Part shown: positions 36,498 through 48,194 of the stretch, piece after piece
How the letters are laid out: each line of letters starts with the position of its first letter
Position numbering within the stretch: position 1 is the stretch's first letter
Assembly (NCBI GenBank): GCA_963965975.1
Contig: OZ014411.1
Span: 8,991,501 to 9,055,500 of the forward strand
Origin: Xestospongia bergquistia
Lineage: Eukaryota; Porifera; Demospongiae; Haplosclerida; Petrosiidae
Length of the DNA: 64,000 nucleotides
Direction: 5' to 3'
Notes under the pieces: model-generated
What the model saw: the letters and a program-made list of their open reading frames with translations, nothing else
What the model was told of the DNA's origin: nothing
The model's database searches: none
Made by a program: the position numbers and the translations under genes

Positions 36498-38700
36498 GTT
36501 TGAATGGGAGATTAGCTTCTGAGTCTTGTCTTGCATCTATCTATCTAGATATGAGCAGTATCATCTATATATACAAGTTGGACCAGATATTATAGCAAAT
36601 GTCCCATGACAGGATTTTGCAAACAACAGTCTATTAAGACAGTATATTAAGCTAATTTTGATGTTATTTTATGTTAGGAAAGTAAGCATCACAATCTATC
36701 AACAGTGTAACATGATAGCATGATAACATCAAAGCCATTTTAAAGTGTACTCACGTGATAAACAGTAGGATTTAAAATTATATATTGTTTAATACTAATC
36801 TAATGTAGATGCAACAGTTACCTACTATAATAAACTTTAATTTTTCAAAACAACTGTATATATAACTGAAGACATAATTCAAATGATAAGTTTAAACTAG
36901 AGGTACACCATGTTATATGAAAAAGAATTAGATATTCTTTATTAAAGAAGTTATATAGTTTATGTAAAGATTACTCGTTAATTTTCAAAAAAAGACAGAG
37001 AAATGAAAGGACAGATATATTAGTACAATTTCTTCTTTTCACAGAGGCCATGAACATAATATTATATTATCATTGTATATACATATGTGATCTTAATTTC
37101 TGAAACAATAGACTATGTAATTGTTACAGCTTAGTAAATCTTCTACTTTACAATACAATAAATGTATGAAGGCCTTCAGGTTGAAATGTTCTGTCTCATA
37201 ATGCTTTTTAACCATCATTTACAGTAATATCACATTTATAAAGCTCAACTATCTTTCAATCTACAAATGTGATCAACATAACAGAAACCAGATTTTAATA
37301 CCTGTTGCTGTCACAGTTTCTGTCTTAATTCATAACAGATGTTATCAGAGGTAAAAATACTCTATTTTTATAAAAAAGATTAAATTGTTAACAAATCACT
37401 GTTGTTGATCATTGGAAAAACAAAACAAATTTAACCACTAGATGATCTCATATAATCAGGACAAGTTAACTTGCAGTATAACATAAAGTATGCAGTAGTA
37501 CAGTAAGGATGGTCCTTTGGTCATTATGCTCTAATGTGTAAGTAAGTACGAAATAAATAGAATGGTACAAGTGTAAGCTTCAGGTTGATTGTTTGGTCTT
37601 ATGAGTGTAATAAGTCTGGTTGGATCTGTATTAGATATGATAATAACATACATGATTGTCAGCATTGGGATACATTTGTGAAGCATTATCATTGTTAATG
37701 TTAGAGATAATATTGGGTGATGAGGTAGAGGATAAGATTGTCTCAATCAATATCTATTTTTATATAGATGTAAATAGTATCATCTACATATATAAGTAGG
37801 ATGTTTATAACAAAAGTCTCATGACATGACTTTGCAAACAACTGTCCATTATGACAGTATCTCAAGCAATTTGGATGTTATTTTATATTACAGAAGCAAT
37901 CATCAACAGCTAGCTTGTCAACATGGTAGCCTGACAGTGCAATGACATTAAAAGTGTTGTAAGCTTACACACATAAACAACAACAGTAGGAACTTAAGTC
38001 ACATTTTGTTTTTCATAATTATAGTACTGCAGTTATCTATATAGTTTTTATAACAACTATAAATAACTAATAGAAATTCAAATGTGCATCTATAATAAGT
38101 TAAATATATATATATATATCACTTTTATATATTAAAAGTAGTATATAGTTTATATAACTATGTTAATTGTTAAATAGAGGTAGACGATTGCCAGAACTTT
38201 ACTAGAAAAGATACATTGATTTTATCCTTCCATATATATAGTCAATAAGTTATATTACCATTGTAAATTATATCCATGTTTACCTTAGTATAATGAGTTT
38301 CGTGCGCAAAACACTTAGAATTATCATTATAATATTAATTATCACAAGTAAACATACAAAGTTCTTATAGAAAAACTATTGACTGATGACTCTTTGCTTG
38401 TTGATTTGAAAATTTTAATTTTACTATATGATATCTTGTATAACAGTAGGAGTTACACTTGCAGCAGTCTAAACAATCAACACAGTAGTGCTTAATATGT
38501 AAAGTATATAAATTGAATATTATGACAAAGGACATCCTGGCAGGGTTTTGTTTAAAATAGTCAATTATGACAATGATTTAAGTAATTTTTGAGCAATAGT
38601 ATCAGTGTTATATATAAACAAAGTGTACAAACATTAACAGGTGTTAATATATAGCTGCCATTATGACACTGTCATAGTGTGATTTAAATGTTGGTTTAAA
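36498..38700 (-). promoter_or_regulatory. upstream region of Pmp-like gene 1 with two repeated modules
   Basis: A module of about 200 bp occurs at about 36540-36735 and 37755-37975 (minus orientation). On the minus strand it contains a 'acaaaataacat'-like start, 'tactgtcataatggac', 'tgttttgcaaa'-type and 'ttttgttataacatcc'-type words, and ends in 'tatatagatgatac' near the gene. The same modules precede genes 2 and 3. The short ORF at 37531-37746 lies in the repeated DNA between modules and is not considered a gene. Confidence 0.55.
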
Positions 38701-38930
38701 TGATCAGTCATAACTGTTTATTAATATTGCCTGTTTAACTAAAGTACCCCACTATATGATAACACATATAGCTATTGCAAGTAATGTTTTGGCATCACAT
38801 GTACAGTCTTACAACAGTTTGCATGCATGGGCCATCTCATGTATTTATGTATGTATAATATGTATATATGTATGTATATATGAGTGTGTGGGTGTATATG
38901 TATACCTATATATAAATAAATATGTGTATA

Positions 38931-38961
<31 letters not shown>

Positions 38962-38962
<1 letters not shown>

Positions 38963-39086
38963 ACAGAATTAAAGGACAAAAGAACAGAGCTCTCGCTGTG
39001 TTGCTGTTACTCCGAGTTTCACGCGTTATGCGATCGTCAGACAGCAACACAGCGAGAGCTCTGTTCTTTTGTCCTTTAATTCTGTT
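38962..39086. repeat. perfect 46-bp inverted repeat (hairpin) inside a TA microsatellite
   Basis: Left arm 38962-39007 begins AACAGAATTAAAGGACAAAA; right arm 39041-39086 is its exact reverse complement; loop 39008-39040 (33 bases). (TA)n tracts flank it at 38938-38960 and 39129-39157. The homologous site in the right arm (about 47130-47155) is a plain TA tract, so the hairpin was gained in this arm. The two ORFs overlapping it on opposite strands mirror each other because of the palindrome. Confidence 0.9.
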
Positions 39087-39128
39087 CTAACCCGCTCTGT
39101 CTAAACGACATCGAGCACTCTTCTTCAG

Positions 39129-39160
<32 letters not shown>

Positions 39161-39639
39161 TATGCCGGTGTGCATATATATATATAATATAGGTATCTTT
39201 GTGTTTGTTACTTACACATATGAACTAATGGCTGAGACTATAGACAATATGTATGAGCCATCATTTGCTTGAATACGAGGACATGCTAAAAAACATGACT
39301 AACATCTTCAATTCTGATTTGATCATTAAATTCTGTCAAGTTCTTTATGGTTTCTAGTCTTTGAGCATTTGCATGCCATTACTTCTTAATAATTATATTA
39401 TGACATTTTCATTTAATATTATTATTAACTTATCAAAACCTGGTCATAGCTTCACAAGTATAACAGCTTTCTAATATAAGAGCAATCACATATGCTCATT
39501 ACAAGTTGCATGGATGAATTTGTTGAAGCTCAAAGAGGTGAAAGCCTTTCATTATCAAGGCTACATAATAATTATTATACGAAGAAATGAAATGGTTCAT
39601 AAGGAAATATTTTCAACACCTTCAACCAAAAAGTGACAA

Positions 39640-41430
39640 TTTTTTGTTGAAGGTGTTGACAAACATTAGACGATGTCTTATCTCAGAAGTACATTACAAC
39701 CAAAAAAGAGTAGATTATCAAGTAAATTGGTGACGTGGCCAAATTTTCAATTTGAGCCAAAAATTGACCAAATTCTCAGTTTTTAACTTTTTGGTCCATG
39801 ATATTAATCTAAAACATGGGCTAAGATGATAGGTAGCTAAATCACTTCATTTTTTTATGAAGTTAGCTATACAGGTCCTTGTTAAGTAGTGTAATTGTTT
39901 GTGCTCGGAAATTTTGTTAAAGTTTGTAAAAAAACATTAATTCTTAAGTACGTTTACTAGTAGAACAAAGGATATGTTATAAACATCTTTAAAAAATAGT
40001 AAGATATTTTAGAGCAGTAATATTAATGTCACTAAACAAGGAATTATATTACTAACTCCACTAGAAATTTCAAGTGGTTTTGTAAAGTGGTACATAAGGA
40101 AACTAAAAAGATCCAATAATTTACTTGTACGTTTACTAGTACAGTAGTCCCTCAAAAGAGGGACTACTGTAGAACAAAGGGCATTTGATAAACATCTTTA
40201 AAAAATAACGCAAAATTTTAGAGCAGTAATGTTAATGTCATTTAACAAAGACCTATATAGCTAACTCCACAAAAATTTTTAACCAATTTGGTGACATGGA
40301 ACAAATTCTTAGTTTTTAACATTTGGTCCATGATATTAAGCTAACACATGCATGGGCTAAGATGATAGGTAGTGAAACTACTTCAAATTAAGTAGAGTAA
40401 TTGTTTGTGTTCAGAAATGATGTTAAAGTCTGTAAAAAAATAAACAGATTCTTTAATTTATATGTACATTTATTAGTAGAACAAAGGCTATTATATAAAT
40501 GTTTTGAAATATGTAATGCAACATTTTAGAGCAGTAATACTAATGTCACTTCATAAGGACCTATATACCTAACTTCATAAAAAATATCAAGTGATTTGGT
40601 GACGTGGACATAATTTTCAATTTGAGCCAAAAATTGACCAAATTCTCAGTTTTTAACCTTTTGGTCCATGATATTAAGCTAAAACATGCATGGGCTAAGA
40701 TGATAGGTAGTGAAACTACTTCAAATTAGCTATAATATAGGTCCTTGTTAAGTAGAGTAACTGTTTGTGCTCAGAAATGATGTCAAAGTCTGTAAAAACT
40801 AAACAGATTCTTTAATTTAAATGTAGATTTATTAGTAGAACAAAGGCCATTATAATTATAAATATTTTTAAATACCCAACGCACCATTTTAGAGCAGTAA
40901 TATTAATGTCACTTAACAAGGACCTATATAGCTAACTCCACAAAAACGTTTAAGCAATTTGGTGACATGGACAAAATTCTCAGTTTTTAACCATTGGTCC
41001 ATGATATTGAGCTAAAAATGGCCGAAGATGATAGGTAGCAAAATCATTCAAATTTTTTATGAAGTTAGCTATATGGGTCCTTCTTAAGTAGAGTAATTGT
41101 TTGTGTTCAGAAATGATGTTAAAGTCTGTAAAAAAAACTAAACAAATTCTTTAATTTACATGTACATTTATTAGTAGAACAAAGGCCATTATATAAATAT
41201 TTTTAAATATGAAACGCACCATTTTAGAGCAGTAATATTAATGTCACTTAACAAGGACCTATATAGCTAACTCCATAAAAAAATTAAGCAATTTGGTGAC
41301 ATGGACCAAAGTCTCAATTTTTAACATTTCGTCCATGGTGTTGAGCTAAAAATGGTCCATGATATTGAGCTAACAATAACGTCACTTAACAAGGACCTAT
41401 ATAGCTAACTTCATATAAAAAGTAGAAATT
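39640..41430. repeat. tandem array of ~0.3-0.36 kb units with internal inverted arms
   Basis: The word 'agagcagtaat' recurs at about 40011, 40220, 40528, 40891 and 41226, giving spacings of 209, 308, 363 and 335 bp. Each full unit includes 'aaggacctatatagctaact' and, further on, its near reverse complement ('agttagctatatgggtcctt'), so every unit resembles a MITE plus about 150 bp of shared flank. No coding capacity. Confidence 0.8.
40140..40171. mobile_element. 28-bp miniature insertion made of two terminal repeats
   Basis: 40142-40169 is CAGTAGTCCCTC, AAAA, GAGGGACTACTG: a 12-bp end, a 4-base middle and the inverted end, flanked by TA (40140-40141 and 40170-40171). Neighbouring repeat units have the uninterrupted sequence 'actagtagaacaaagg' at this place, with one TA. 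It therefore behaves as an insertion with TA target duplication, as in Tc1/mariner elements. Confidence 0.75.
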
Positions 41431-41760
41431 AGATGATGTTTAAAATGTGTCCTTTTTAAACCATTTTGAATGCGATAGCTTAGCCTTTGATGTAGTGTAA
41501 GCATGTAATTTGAATAGTGAGTGGCTTAATATAGGAATGATAAGAAACTAATAGGACTAGTATTGTCCTACTTTGTTTAAATAAGACTAATTTTATTCCT
41601 GACCTTTAAAATATATTTTCAGTTCATTCTTACTCCATCGAGGCACAACTATCGTTAATGAGAGCGCTAATCGACGCGCCCCATAAGAGCATGAAGGAAA
41701 AATCTGACGTACATATAAAAAGAAACTAAAACAGTCATGATTGCCCAGTGTGTTGTGGGC
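41431..41760. other. intergenic, nothing recognised
   Basis: Transitional sequence between the tandem array and the GC-rich island. The 61-codon minus ORF at 41593-41778 has no recognisable feature. Confidence 0.3.
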
Positions 41761-42065
41761 CAGCGTTCTGCAATGCATCAGACCTCTGAGATGGTTACCA
41801 GCATACTCTTCGGAGTATCCGAAAGGCCGACTAGGATAGGGCCGGTAGTCTCCCTTTAAACGAGATAAGGCTGGTGTATTTGTGGGGCCCGGTTCCTGAA
41901 TGCAAAATCCCTAAGAGCTTGAATCCCGTAAGGCTGGTTTAAAGTTAGGGCGATGCTCCAGCCAGGATTACCTCGTCTTCGGACGAGGGTTACCAAGCCA
42001 GGTGGCGGTCCCAGCTAGCAATAGCAGGGAATCCTGGAGCCTAAGTGGAAGCCTGAGATAAGACA
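41760..42065 (+). ncRNA. GC-rich island with UUCG hairpins (possible structured RNA or SINE/LINE 5' remnant)
   Basis: A sharply GC-richer block in AT-rich DNA. It contains ATACTC-TTCG-GAGTAT (41803-41818) and CCTCGTC-TTCG-GACGAGG (41971-41988), two hairpins capped by the stable UUCG tetraloop. The second sits inside a longer stem: CCAGGATT (41962-41969) with AATCCTGG (42030-42037), or alternatively GCTCCAG (41955-41961) with CTGGAGC (42034-42040). No long ORF. Strand is inferred only from the UUCG orientation. It could be part of a retroelement 5' region (some carry self-cleaving ribozymes), a SINE or a structured RNA gene; I cannot choose. Confidence 0.35.
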
Positions 42066-42806
42066 TCGATCACAAAAATTAAAGAATTGGCGAATTAGTG
42101 AAGCCGTTCTTGCGAAGTAAAATATCACATTAAATGTTGGTACCTGGTGATTATCAACAATAAAGCATTTTTAATGGCACATTAAAATCAGAAAAAGAGG
42201 GAACTTGTTTCATAAAGTTGTCTAGTGTATATTCTTTAAAGTTTCAAAGGTTATTAGCTAAACCCATTGTTGTGATGCTTGCAATAATAGTTAATAAATT
42301 CATTGGTCGTCATTTACATTGTTGTTTAATGTGTGTATCAATAACATATATTCTGAATGAATTATCGGATATGTGTTTATTTTGTCATAACACAAATATA
42401 TTATGTTGACAGTCTATTCTTTTATAAGATACATTAGTCAATTTCGCTTTTATGTATCCATACAGGAGGTGAGTGACATTTGACTTGTTAACTTGTTAAT
42501 TTATCAGTTTACTATTATGTAATGGAGAGTATTGGTAATTAGACATTTAATGTATTCCACTTTTCCTGTCTTGATACTTTGCATTCACATTACTGATATG
42601 AGGGATTACCTCCTTGATACCATGTATCTTTCATATAAATATCTCATAATACTAACAAATGTTGTCTTTTATATTTTTATGTCATACTAACATTAATATT
42701 ATAACCATTTTATACATGTGGATGAATATTTAAGAGCAGTTGCAATACTACCAGAAGTTAGTTTGCAGCAGAACATCTTATGATATTATCTCTTGTCTCA
42801 GAAATC
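42066..42806. promoter_or_regulatory. flank of the first small-protein gene, partly duplicated upstream of its paralogue
   Basis: 42590-42806 shares an order of words with 44240-44476: 'cattcacatta', 'tccttgatacc', 'tctttcatataa'/'tctcccttataa', then a TATA-like 'tatttaaga'/'tatttaaatg' and 'ttgcaatac-a-ta/cagaagt'. Shared position before both start codons suggests a core promoter. The rest has no gene. Confidence 0.45.
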
Positions 42807-43103
42807 ATGGCAACTGAATTTACATTGAGTCTTGTATCTGGCCAAAATGACTACGCTACTTGTGCAGGTGTGTACAAGAAGAGTGTCGGTACAATACGTG
42901 AAAAAATTGTATGGGTAAATGCCCCAGGGGACCGAGTTATTTTTCACAATGGAAATGTTTGGACCATATCTACTACTAAAAGCCTTGTGAGTATATATGA
43001 AGGTGCTACGGGAGGGTTTTATTTTGCCAAGAATGGTCCAGATGATGTCACCACTGCAGACTTTTCTCCACGATACACAATGCAACATCCTGTTAATTGT
43101 TAA
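42807..43103 (+). CDS. small cytosolic protein of unknown family, paralogue A
   Basis: 98 residues from the methionine at 42807 (an upstream in-frame ATG at 42780 is not conserved in the paralogue). Sequence blocks shared with the protein at 44477-44764: SGQNDYATC / PGQNDYANC, then Y-KS-GT, VWVN / VWFN, RVIF-N, W-I-TTKS, GFYF and FSPRY. No signal peptide or membrane helix, so probably cytosolic. The regular tryptophan/aromatic spacing recalls small beta-rich modules common in protists and marine invertebrates, but I cannot name the family. Preserved motifs in both copies argue for a real gene. Confidence 0.65.
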   Translation: MATEFTLSLVSGQNDYATCAGVYKKSVGTIREKIVWVNAPGDRVIFHNGNVWTISTTKSLVSIYEGATGGFYFAKNGPDDVTTADFSPRYTMQHPVNC

Positions 43104-43301
43104 CTTTGAGAACACTATGGATGGAATATATATGAATTCTTTAAAGACACAATTTTGTATATATATATATTTTCATGTTAGTCATATAATAATCATTAAT
43201 TGTTACTACAAACACTAGTCAGTAAATACAAACATATTATCATTCATCATCAATATTTCAAAATAATACTATATCATTTACAGTTTTTTGTTTGAATCAA
43301 T

Positions 43302-43902
43302 GTTTACACTGTAGTAACATGGAAGGGTAGAGCATCTGTTGCTTTCTCTTATATAATAGGAACATCTGTTGCCTCCTTCTATTTACACTATTACTGTTAC
43401 TAATGTCTTGACAACTGTGGTGTCTTAGTAAGTAAACAGGTAATGTATTTCCTTCTTGTGTTTACACTGTAGTAACAGGGAAGGGTAGAGCATCTGTTGC
43501 TTTCTCTTATATAGTAGGAACATCTGTTTGCCTCCTTCTGTTTACACTATTACTGTTACTAATGTCTTGACAACTGTGGTATTTTAGTAAGTAAACAGGT
43601 AATGTATTTCCTTCTTGTGTTTACACTGTAGTAACAGGGAAGGGTAGAACATCTGTTGCTTTCTCTTATATAGTAGGAACATCTGTTTGCCTCCTTCTGT
43701 TTACACTATTACTGTTACTAATGTCTTGACAACTGTGGTATTTTAGTAAGTAAACAGGTAATGTATTTCCTTCTTGTGTTTACACTGTAGTAACACGGAA
43801 GGGTAGGAGGGTAGGGCATCTGTTGCTTTCTCTTAATAGGGAAATCTGTTGCCTACTTCTGCTTACACTATTATTATCACTAATGTCTTGATAACTATAC
43901 CT
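43302..43902. repeat. tandem array, 3.8 copies of a 159-bp unit
   Basis: Units start at 43302, 43460, 43619 and 43778 ('gtttacactgtagtaaca'), with the last incomplete. Each includes 'gggtagagcatctgttgct', 'ctcttatata', 'gtttacactattactgtta' and 'gtcttgacaactgtggt'. The two middle units are nearly identical. It lies between the two small paralogous genes. A lone copy is at 4081-4465. Confidence 0.9.
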
Positions 43903-44476
43903 TTTATTGTATTTCAATTTGAATCAATGTTCTGAACGAATGAAACCTTGATGTAAAATTGATATTAGTTATTACTACTTTATTTTGAAATTGCTTGATT
44001 TCAAGTTTATAATATCACAGCAAAATTGTATAAGTGGCCAGTGCGTGTTTCTGAACAGTTATAAATGATATGCAATTTTAAATTGATATATTCTTTACAT
44101 TGATGATATATCTTGCATATGTTAAACACTTTTGTACTTATTGAAATTCATGGAATATACAAACGTTGATAGAGTATAGCAATAATGCAATTATAAAGTT
44201 ATCATAATAATTAAACATTTTCCTCTTGATACTCTCCTCTTGATACTTTGTATTCACATTATAGATATCAGGAAATATCTCCTTGATACCTTTTATCTCC
44301 CTTATAAGTACTGACTTAAAATTATAATTCTAACGAATTAACAGGTATCACCTTCTTAACACTAATATATTAAACAAGCTTACACGTGTCCACGACTATT
44401 TAAATGTGTTTGCAATACCATTAGAAGTCAATTTACTGCCAAAATATTATCTTTAACAGTTACTGAATAACAAAGC

Positions 44477-44764
44477 ATGACCACTACATTCATATTAGCT
44501 CCTAAGCCAGGTCAAAATGACTACGCTAACTGTCAAGGTGAGTACCAAAAGAGCCTGGGTACGTTAAACGGAAGATCTGTATGGTTCAATAATCCGAAGA
44601 AGCGAGTCATTTTCTACAATAGGTGTAATTGGACTATCAACACTACAAAATCTATGGAAAATCTGTTAGAAGGTGACTCTAAAGGATTCTATTTCTCTCA
44701 GGATGCTCCAAAAGAACCTTATCAAGCAAACTTTTCCCCTCGATATTGCGTCCAGTCGGAGTAA
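44477..44764 (+). CDS. small cytosolic protein of unknown family, paralogue B
   Basis: 95 residues, starting MTTTFILAPKPGQNDYANCQ and ending FSPRYCVQSE. Colinear with the protein at 42807-43103, with about half of the residues conserved: two cysteines at similar N-terminal spacing, W-N before RVIFYN, W-INTTKS, and GFYFSQ near the end. No leader peptide. Single exon. Upstream bases resemble those of paralogue A, so the pair arose by tandem duplication including the promoter. Function unknown. Confidence 0.68.
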   Translation: MTTTFILAPKPGQNDYANCQGEYQKSLGTLNGRSVWFNNPKKRVIFYNRCNWTINTTKSMENLLEGDSKGFYFSQDAPKEPYQANFSPRYCVQSE

Positions 44765-45372
44765 TGTATTTGAAGGACATAAAAAGTATTAGAGGATGGA
44801 ATATTTACAAGTTATTTAATTGTACGCGTTTTTGATTTACAAAATTAACAAGGCATACTTTCAATTGTTTTTAAGTTCCTATCCTCAGATCACTTTTCAA
44901 TAAAGTATATATTAATTATTTGGTAGCACTAAAATATTAACACTAAAACTTTTAGGACTTGTTTACATTGATCTTTCCAAAGAAAATTGATATTCTTGAT
45001 AATGTATATTATATTAAAATATAATTATGTACAATATTCTTATAACCAAGGTGGTAAGACAAATCAACCCATGGTATATCTTTTACACATTTAAAAAAGA
45101 ATTGAGAAAAAGGCATATTATAATTAAATGGAATTGTAATGGTTTTCACACATCCTTTGTTTAAGACAAAAGGCTACCCAATAGCAATTTGCTAGTTTTA
45201 AGGGTGCCAGATAGAAAAATACATATACTAATATTGGATACAACTAAAATAAAAAGATGAATGATTGATAATAAGTGATATTAGTATACATATTTTTTAA
45301 CATTATAGCTAAAAGAAATGAGGGAAATACTGGATTTTTCATAGTAGTGAAGTACTAAGGAGGTGTAAGGAC
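44765..45372. other. intergenic, nothing recognised
   Basis: AT-rich DNA downstream of the second small gene. An AATAAA at about 44899 could be its poly(A) signal. Confidence 0.35.
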
Positions 45373-46354
45373 CTAGGGTCTGGACTTACAAATTATCATT
45401 ATATACACATTTAACACATTTAACACATTTGACACATTTAACACATTTAACACATTTAACACATTTAACACATTTAACACATTTGACATTGTATTCTTTA
45501 TCAGAGTTACTATTCTTTTAAAATTATATTGTTCTCCTAAAGAATGTTGTACCATGTCCAAGTCTTCCAAAATTTCTTTAATGTGTCTAATGTAGTCTGT
45601 ACATACACATGGTGAAGCCCTATATAGTGTAATCAGTCCCATCATTAGTAGATACAGCATAGGTACTATAATGATGTCCATATTTGTGGTTCCTTATGCC
45701 ATTAATGTATTTCCAGGTAATCATATAGCAAATTTCTCTGCTAGCTGTGCTTGAGCAATTGTTAAAGATTCTACAATCATTTGACACAGGAGAGCATGAT
45801 TTAGAAGTTTCTCAACCTGTTTATGTACAAAGTTTCTTAAAACAGAATGAATTATTGGCTGTACTTTATAGAGTTACTATTCTTTTAAAATTACATTGTT
45901 CTCCTAAAGAATGTTGTACCATGTCGAAGTCTTCCAAAATTTCTTTATTGTGTCTAATGTAGTCTGTACAGACATGTGGTGAAGCTCTATTGTGTAATCA
46001 GTCCCATCATTAGTAGATACACTATAATGATGTCCATCATTGTGGTTCCTTATGCCATTAATGTATTTCCAGGTAATCATATAGCAAATTTCTCTGCTAG
46101 CTGTGCTTGAGCAATTGTTAAAGATTCTACAATTATTTGACACAGGAGAGCATGATTTAGAAGTTTCTCAACCTTAAAACAGAATGAATTATTGGCTGTA
46201 CTTTGTCAACTCCAATATTAAATACTATGAATTCATAACAACAAGCTCTTACTTTATCAGTGTATCTTACTTTTGTCATTGTGGTAACTACGTCAGTGTC
46301 AAGTGCATTTTCAATTATTTCTCTCATTTCATCATTCTCTTCATCATTTCGCAA
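45373..46354 (-). pseudogene. decayed repetitive gene, probably transposon-derived, internally duplicated
   Basis: The minus strand reads DKVRACCYEFIVFNIGVDKV (46354-46157), then after a break SREICYMITW and NDGTDYTIELHHM (46143-45904), then KEILEDLDMVQHSLGEQ and TLIKNTMSN (45681-45430). The IKNTMS block and the preceding KEIL-D pattern recall a multicopy invertebrate protein family that I believe is transposon-linked but cannot name. About 345 bp is tandemly duplicated (45502-45845 and 45871-46200), which scrambles the reading order. Several frameshifts. Confidence 0.45.
45405..45487. repeat. 9-bp (ACACATTTA)n minisatellite
   Basis: About nine units with two variant bases. On the minus strand it is in frame with the preceding broken gene and would encode repeats of Val-Leu-Asn right after the NTMSN motif. 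It lies at the edge of the internal duplication. Confidence 0.85.
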
Positions 46355-46944
46355 AAGATGGTCATGTAAAGATTTATACTCACTTTGTATTTTTTTGTTA
46401 CTATACTTGGCCTCACTGTTTCTACTCTTGACTTCTAGTATTGTACATGATGTCGAAATTTATTAAGTTCACATCACTGAGTTTGCTTCAGTTCTTTAAG
46501 ACTTGTCTCACAAATTTATATATCTTCTTTTGTTACACATCAAAAAAGCTTTAGTGAAATAAACCAATTCCATATCATGGGTGTACTTACTCCAACTTTA
46601 CAAAAACCCTTTCTCAGTTTCAATTAATACCATTTTGTAATCCTAGCAAAGTGCCCAATTAAACTTTTTATCAAGCAGCTATGTACCAATTCAAACAGTG
46701 ATGAGTGTCAAAAATAGATTTATTATTAATAATTAAGGGAATTGGTATCATAGGAAACGATCTCGTGAGTTGAACACGAGTGGTTGTGCTAAAAGATAAA
46801 ATAAACGCAAGTCTGGGCGTGGTCAGGGGCATGCCTGGATACACATGTTACCACACGTTTACTACTCAGTTGCGATATTCTCAGTCAAGATAAAACACGC
46901 CTTCTTTGAATAAACGCCGAGGAATTAATCGAGAAATACAGCAT
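46355..46944. other. intergenic, nothing recognised
   Basis: Spacer up to the right inverted arm. A modestly CpG-richer stretch at about 46755-46930 has no ORF or repeat structure that I can support. Confidence 0.3.
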
Positions 46945-48194
46945 ACAAATGCTCAAGACTAGAAACCACAAAGAACATGAATTTGACAGAATTTAATGAT
47001 CAAATCAGAATTGAAGTCGATGGTCATGTTTTTAGCATGTCCTCATATTCAAGCAAAAGACAGCTCTTACCAACAGTCTCACCCATCAGTTCATGTGTGT
47101 AAGTACTAAACACAAAGATACCATTATATATATATATATATATATATGTACATGTGTATGCAGACATCCTACTTGTGATACTTGTGATGCCAAAAACAGT
47201 ACTTACAATAGGTATGTATTATCATATATGAGGTACATTAGTTACAGGCAATATTATTAAACAGTTATGAATGATCATTTAAACCAACATTCAATCACAC
47301 TGTGATGGTGTCATAATGGCAGCTATATATTAACAACTGTTAATGTTTGTACACTTTGTTTATATATAACACTGATACTATTGCTCAAAAATTACTTAAA
47401 TCATTGTCATAATTGACTATTTTAAACAAAACCCTGCCAGGTGACCTTTGTCATAATATTCAATTTATATACCTTACATGTTAAGCACTACTGTGTTGAC
47501 TGTTTAGACTCTAATTCCTATTGTTTTACATGAATATCACATAGTAAAATTTGAAATTCCCAAAACTAACAAGCATAGAGTGATCTGTCAAACAGTTTTT
47601 CTATAACAACACTATGTTTACTTTTGATAATTAATATCTGTGAATAAATATAATCTTGACTACAATTATAGAATTGTGAATAAAACTAAAAATAATTATG
47701 ATGAAGCTCATTGTACTAAAGTAAACATAAATATAATTTACAATGTGATAAAATGTGTCAATTATGTATTGATAAACAATCAGTGTATCTTTTTCAATAA
47801 AGTTCTGTCATTGTTCTACTTGTTTTTAAAAATTAACAACTAATTGTTGCACAAACTGTATAGTATTTTTGATATATAAGAATATTTTGTATAATTTGAG
47901 GCAATATTTAAGTTATTGTGGATGCATGTTTGAATTTCTATTACTTATATATAGTTATCATAAAAGCTATATAGATAATTGCAGTACTATAATTATGCAA
48001 AACAAAGTTTAGCTGTGACTTAAGTCAATATTTAAAATCTAGTTATAATTAATCATTTAAGCCAACAATATAGCCACACCGTAACATTGTGATGACAACA
48101 CAATATATACACAGTTTGATAAAAGAAATCACTCTTCATATTGTATAATAGTTGTTATGTTAATACAGAAAATTTTGTGAAAGTTATTGTTTAC

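Larger units (their letters stand above)
32500..39375 (-). repeat. left arm of a ~6.9 kb inverted duplication
   Basis: The reverse complement of this interval aligns with about 46945-53915: 3' flank, the whole Pmp-like gene and nearly 2.9 kb of upstream DNA ending in the word 'aaatgctcaaagactagaaa' / 'aaatgctcaagactagaaa'. The spacer between arms is about 7.6 kb. Differences include a hairpin insertion inside the TA tract at about 38940-39150 of this arm only. Confidence 0.85.

Noticed and set aside
38756..39079. Two overlapping ORFs on opposite strands at the hairpin
   Set aside because: The palindrome and the TA/TG microsatellite create open frames on both strands; no protein-like sequence outside them.
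39640..41430. CRISPR-like regular repeat spacing
   Set aside because: Units are 209-363 bp apart with long imperfect repeats and no constant spacer size, in a eukaryotic context: a satellite-like array.
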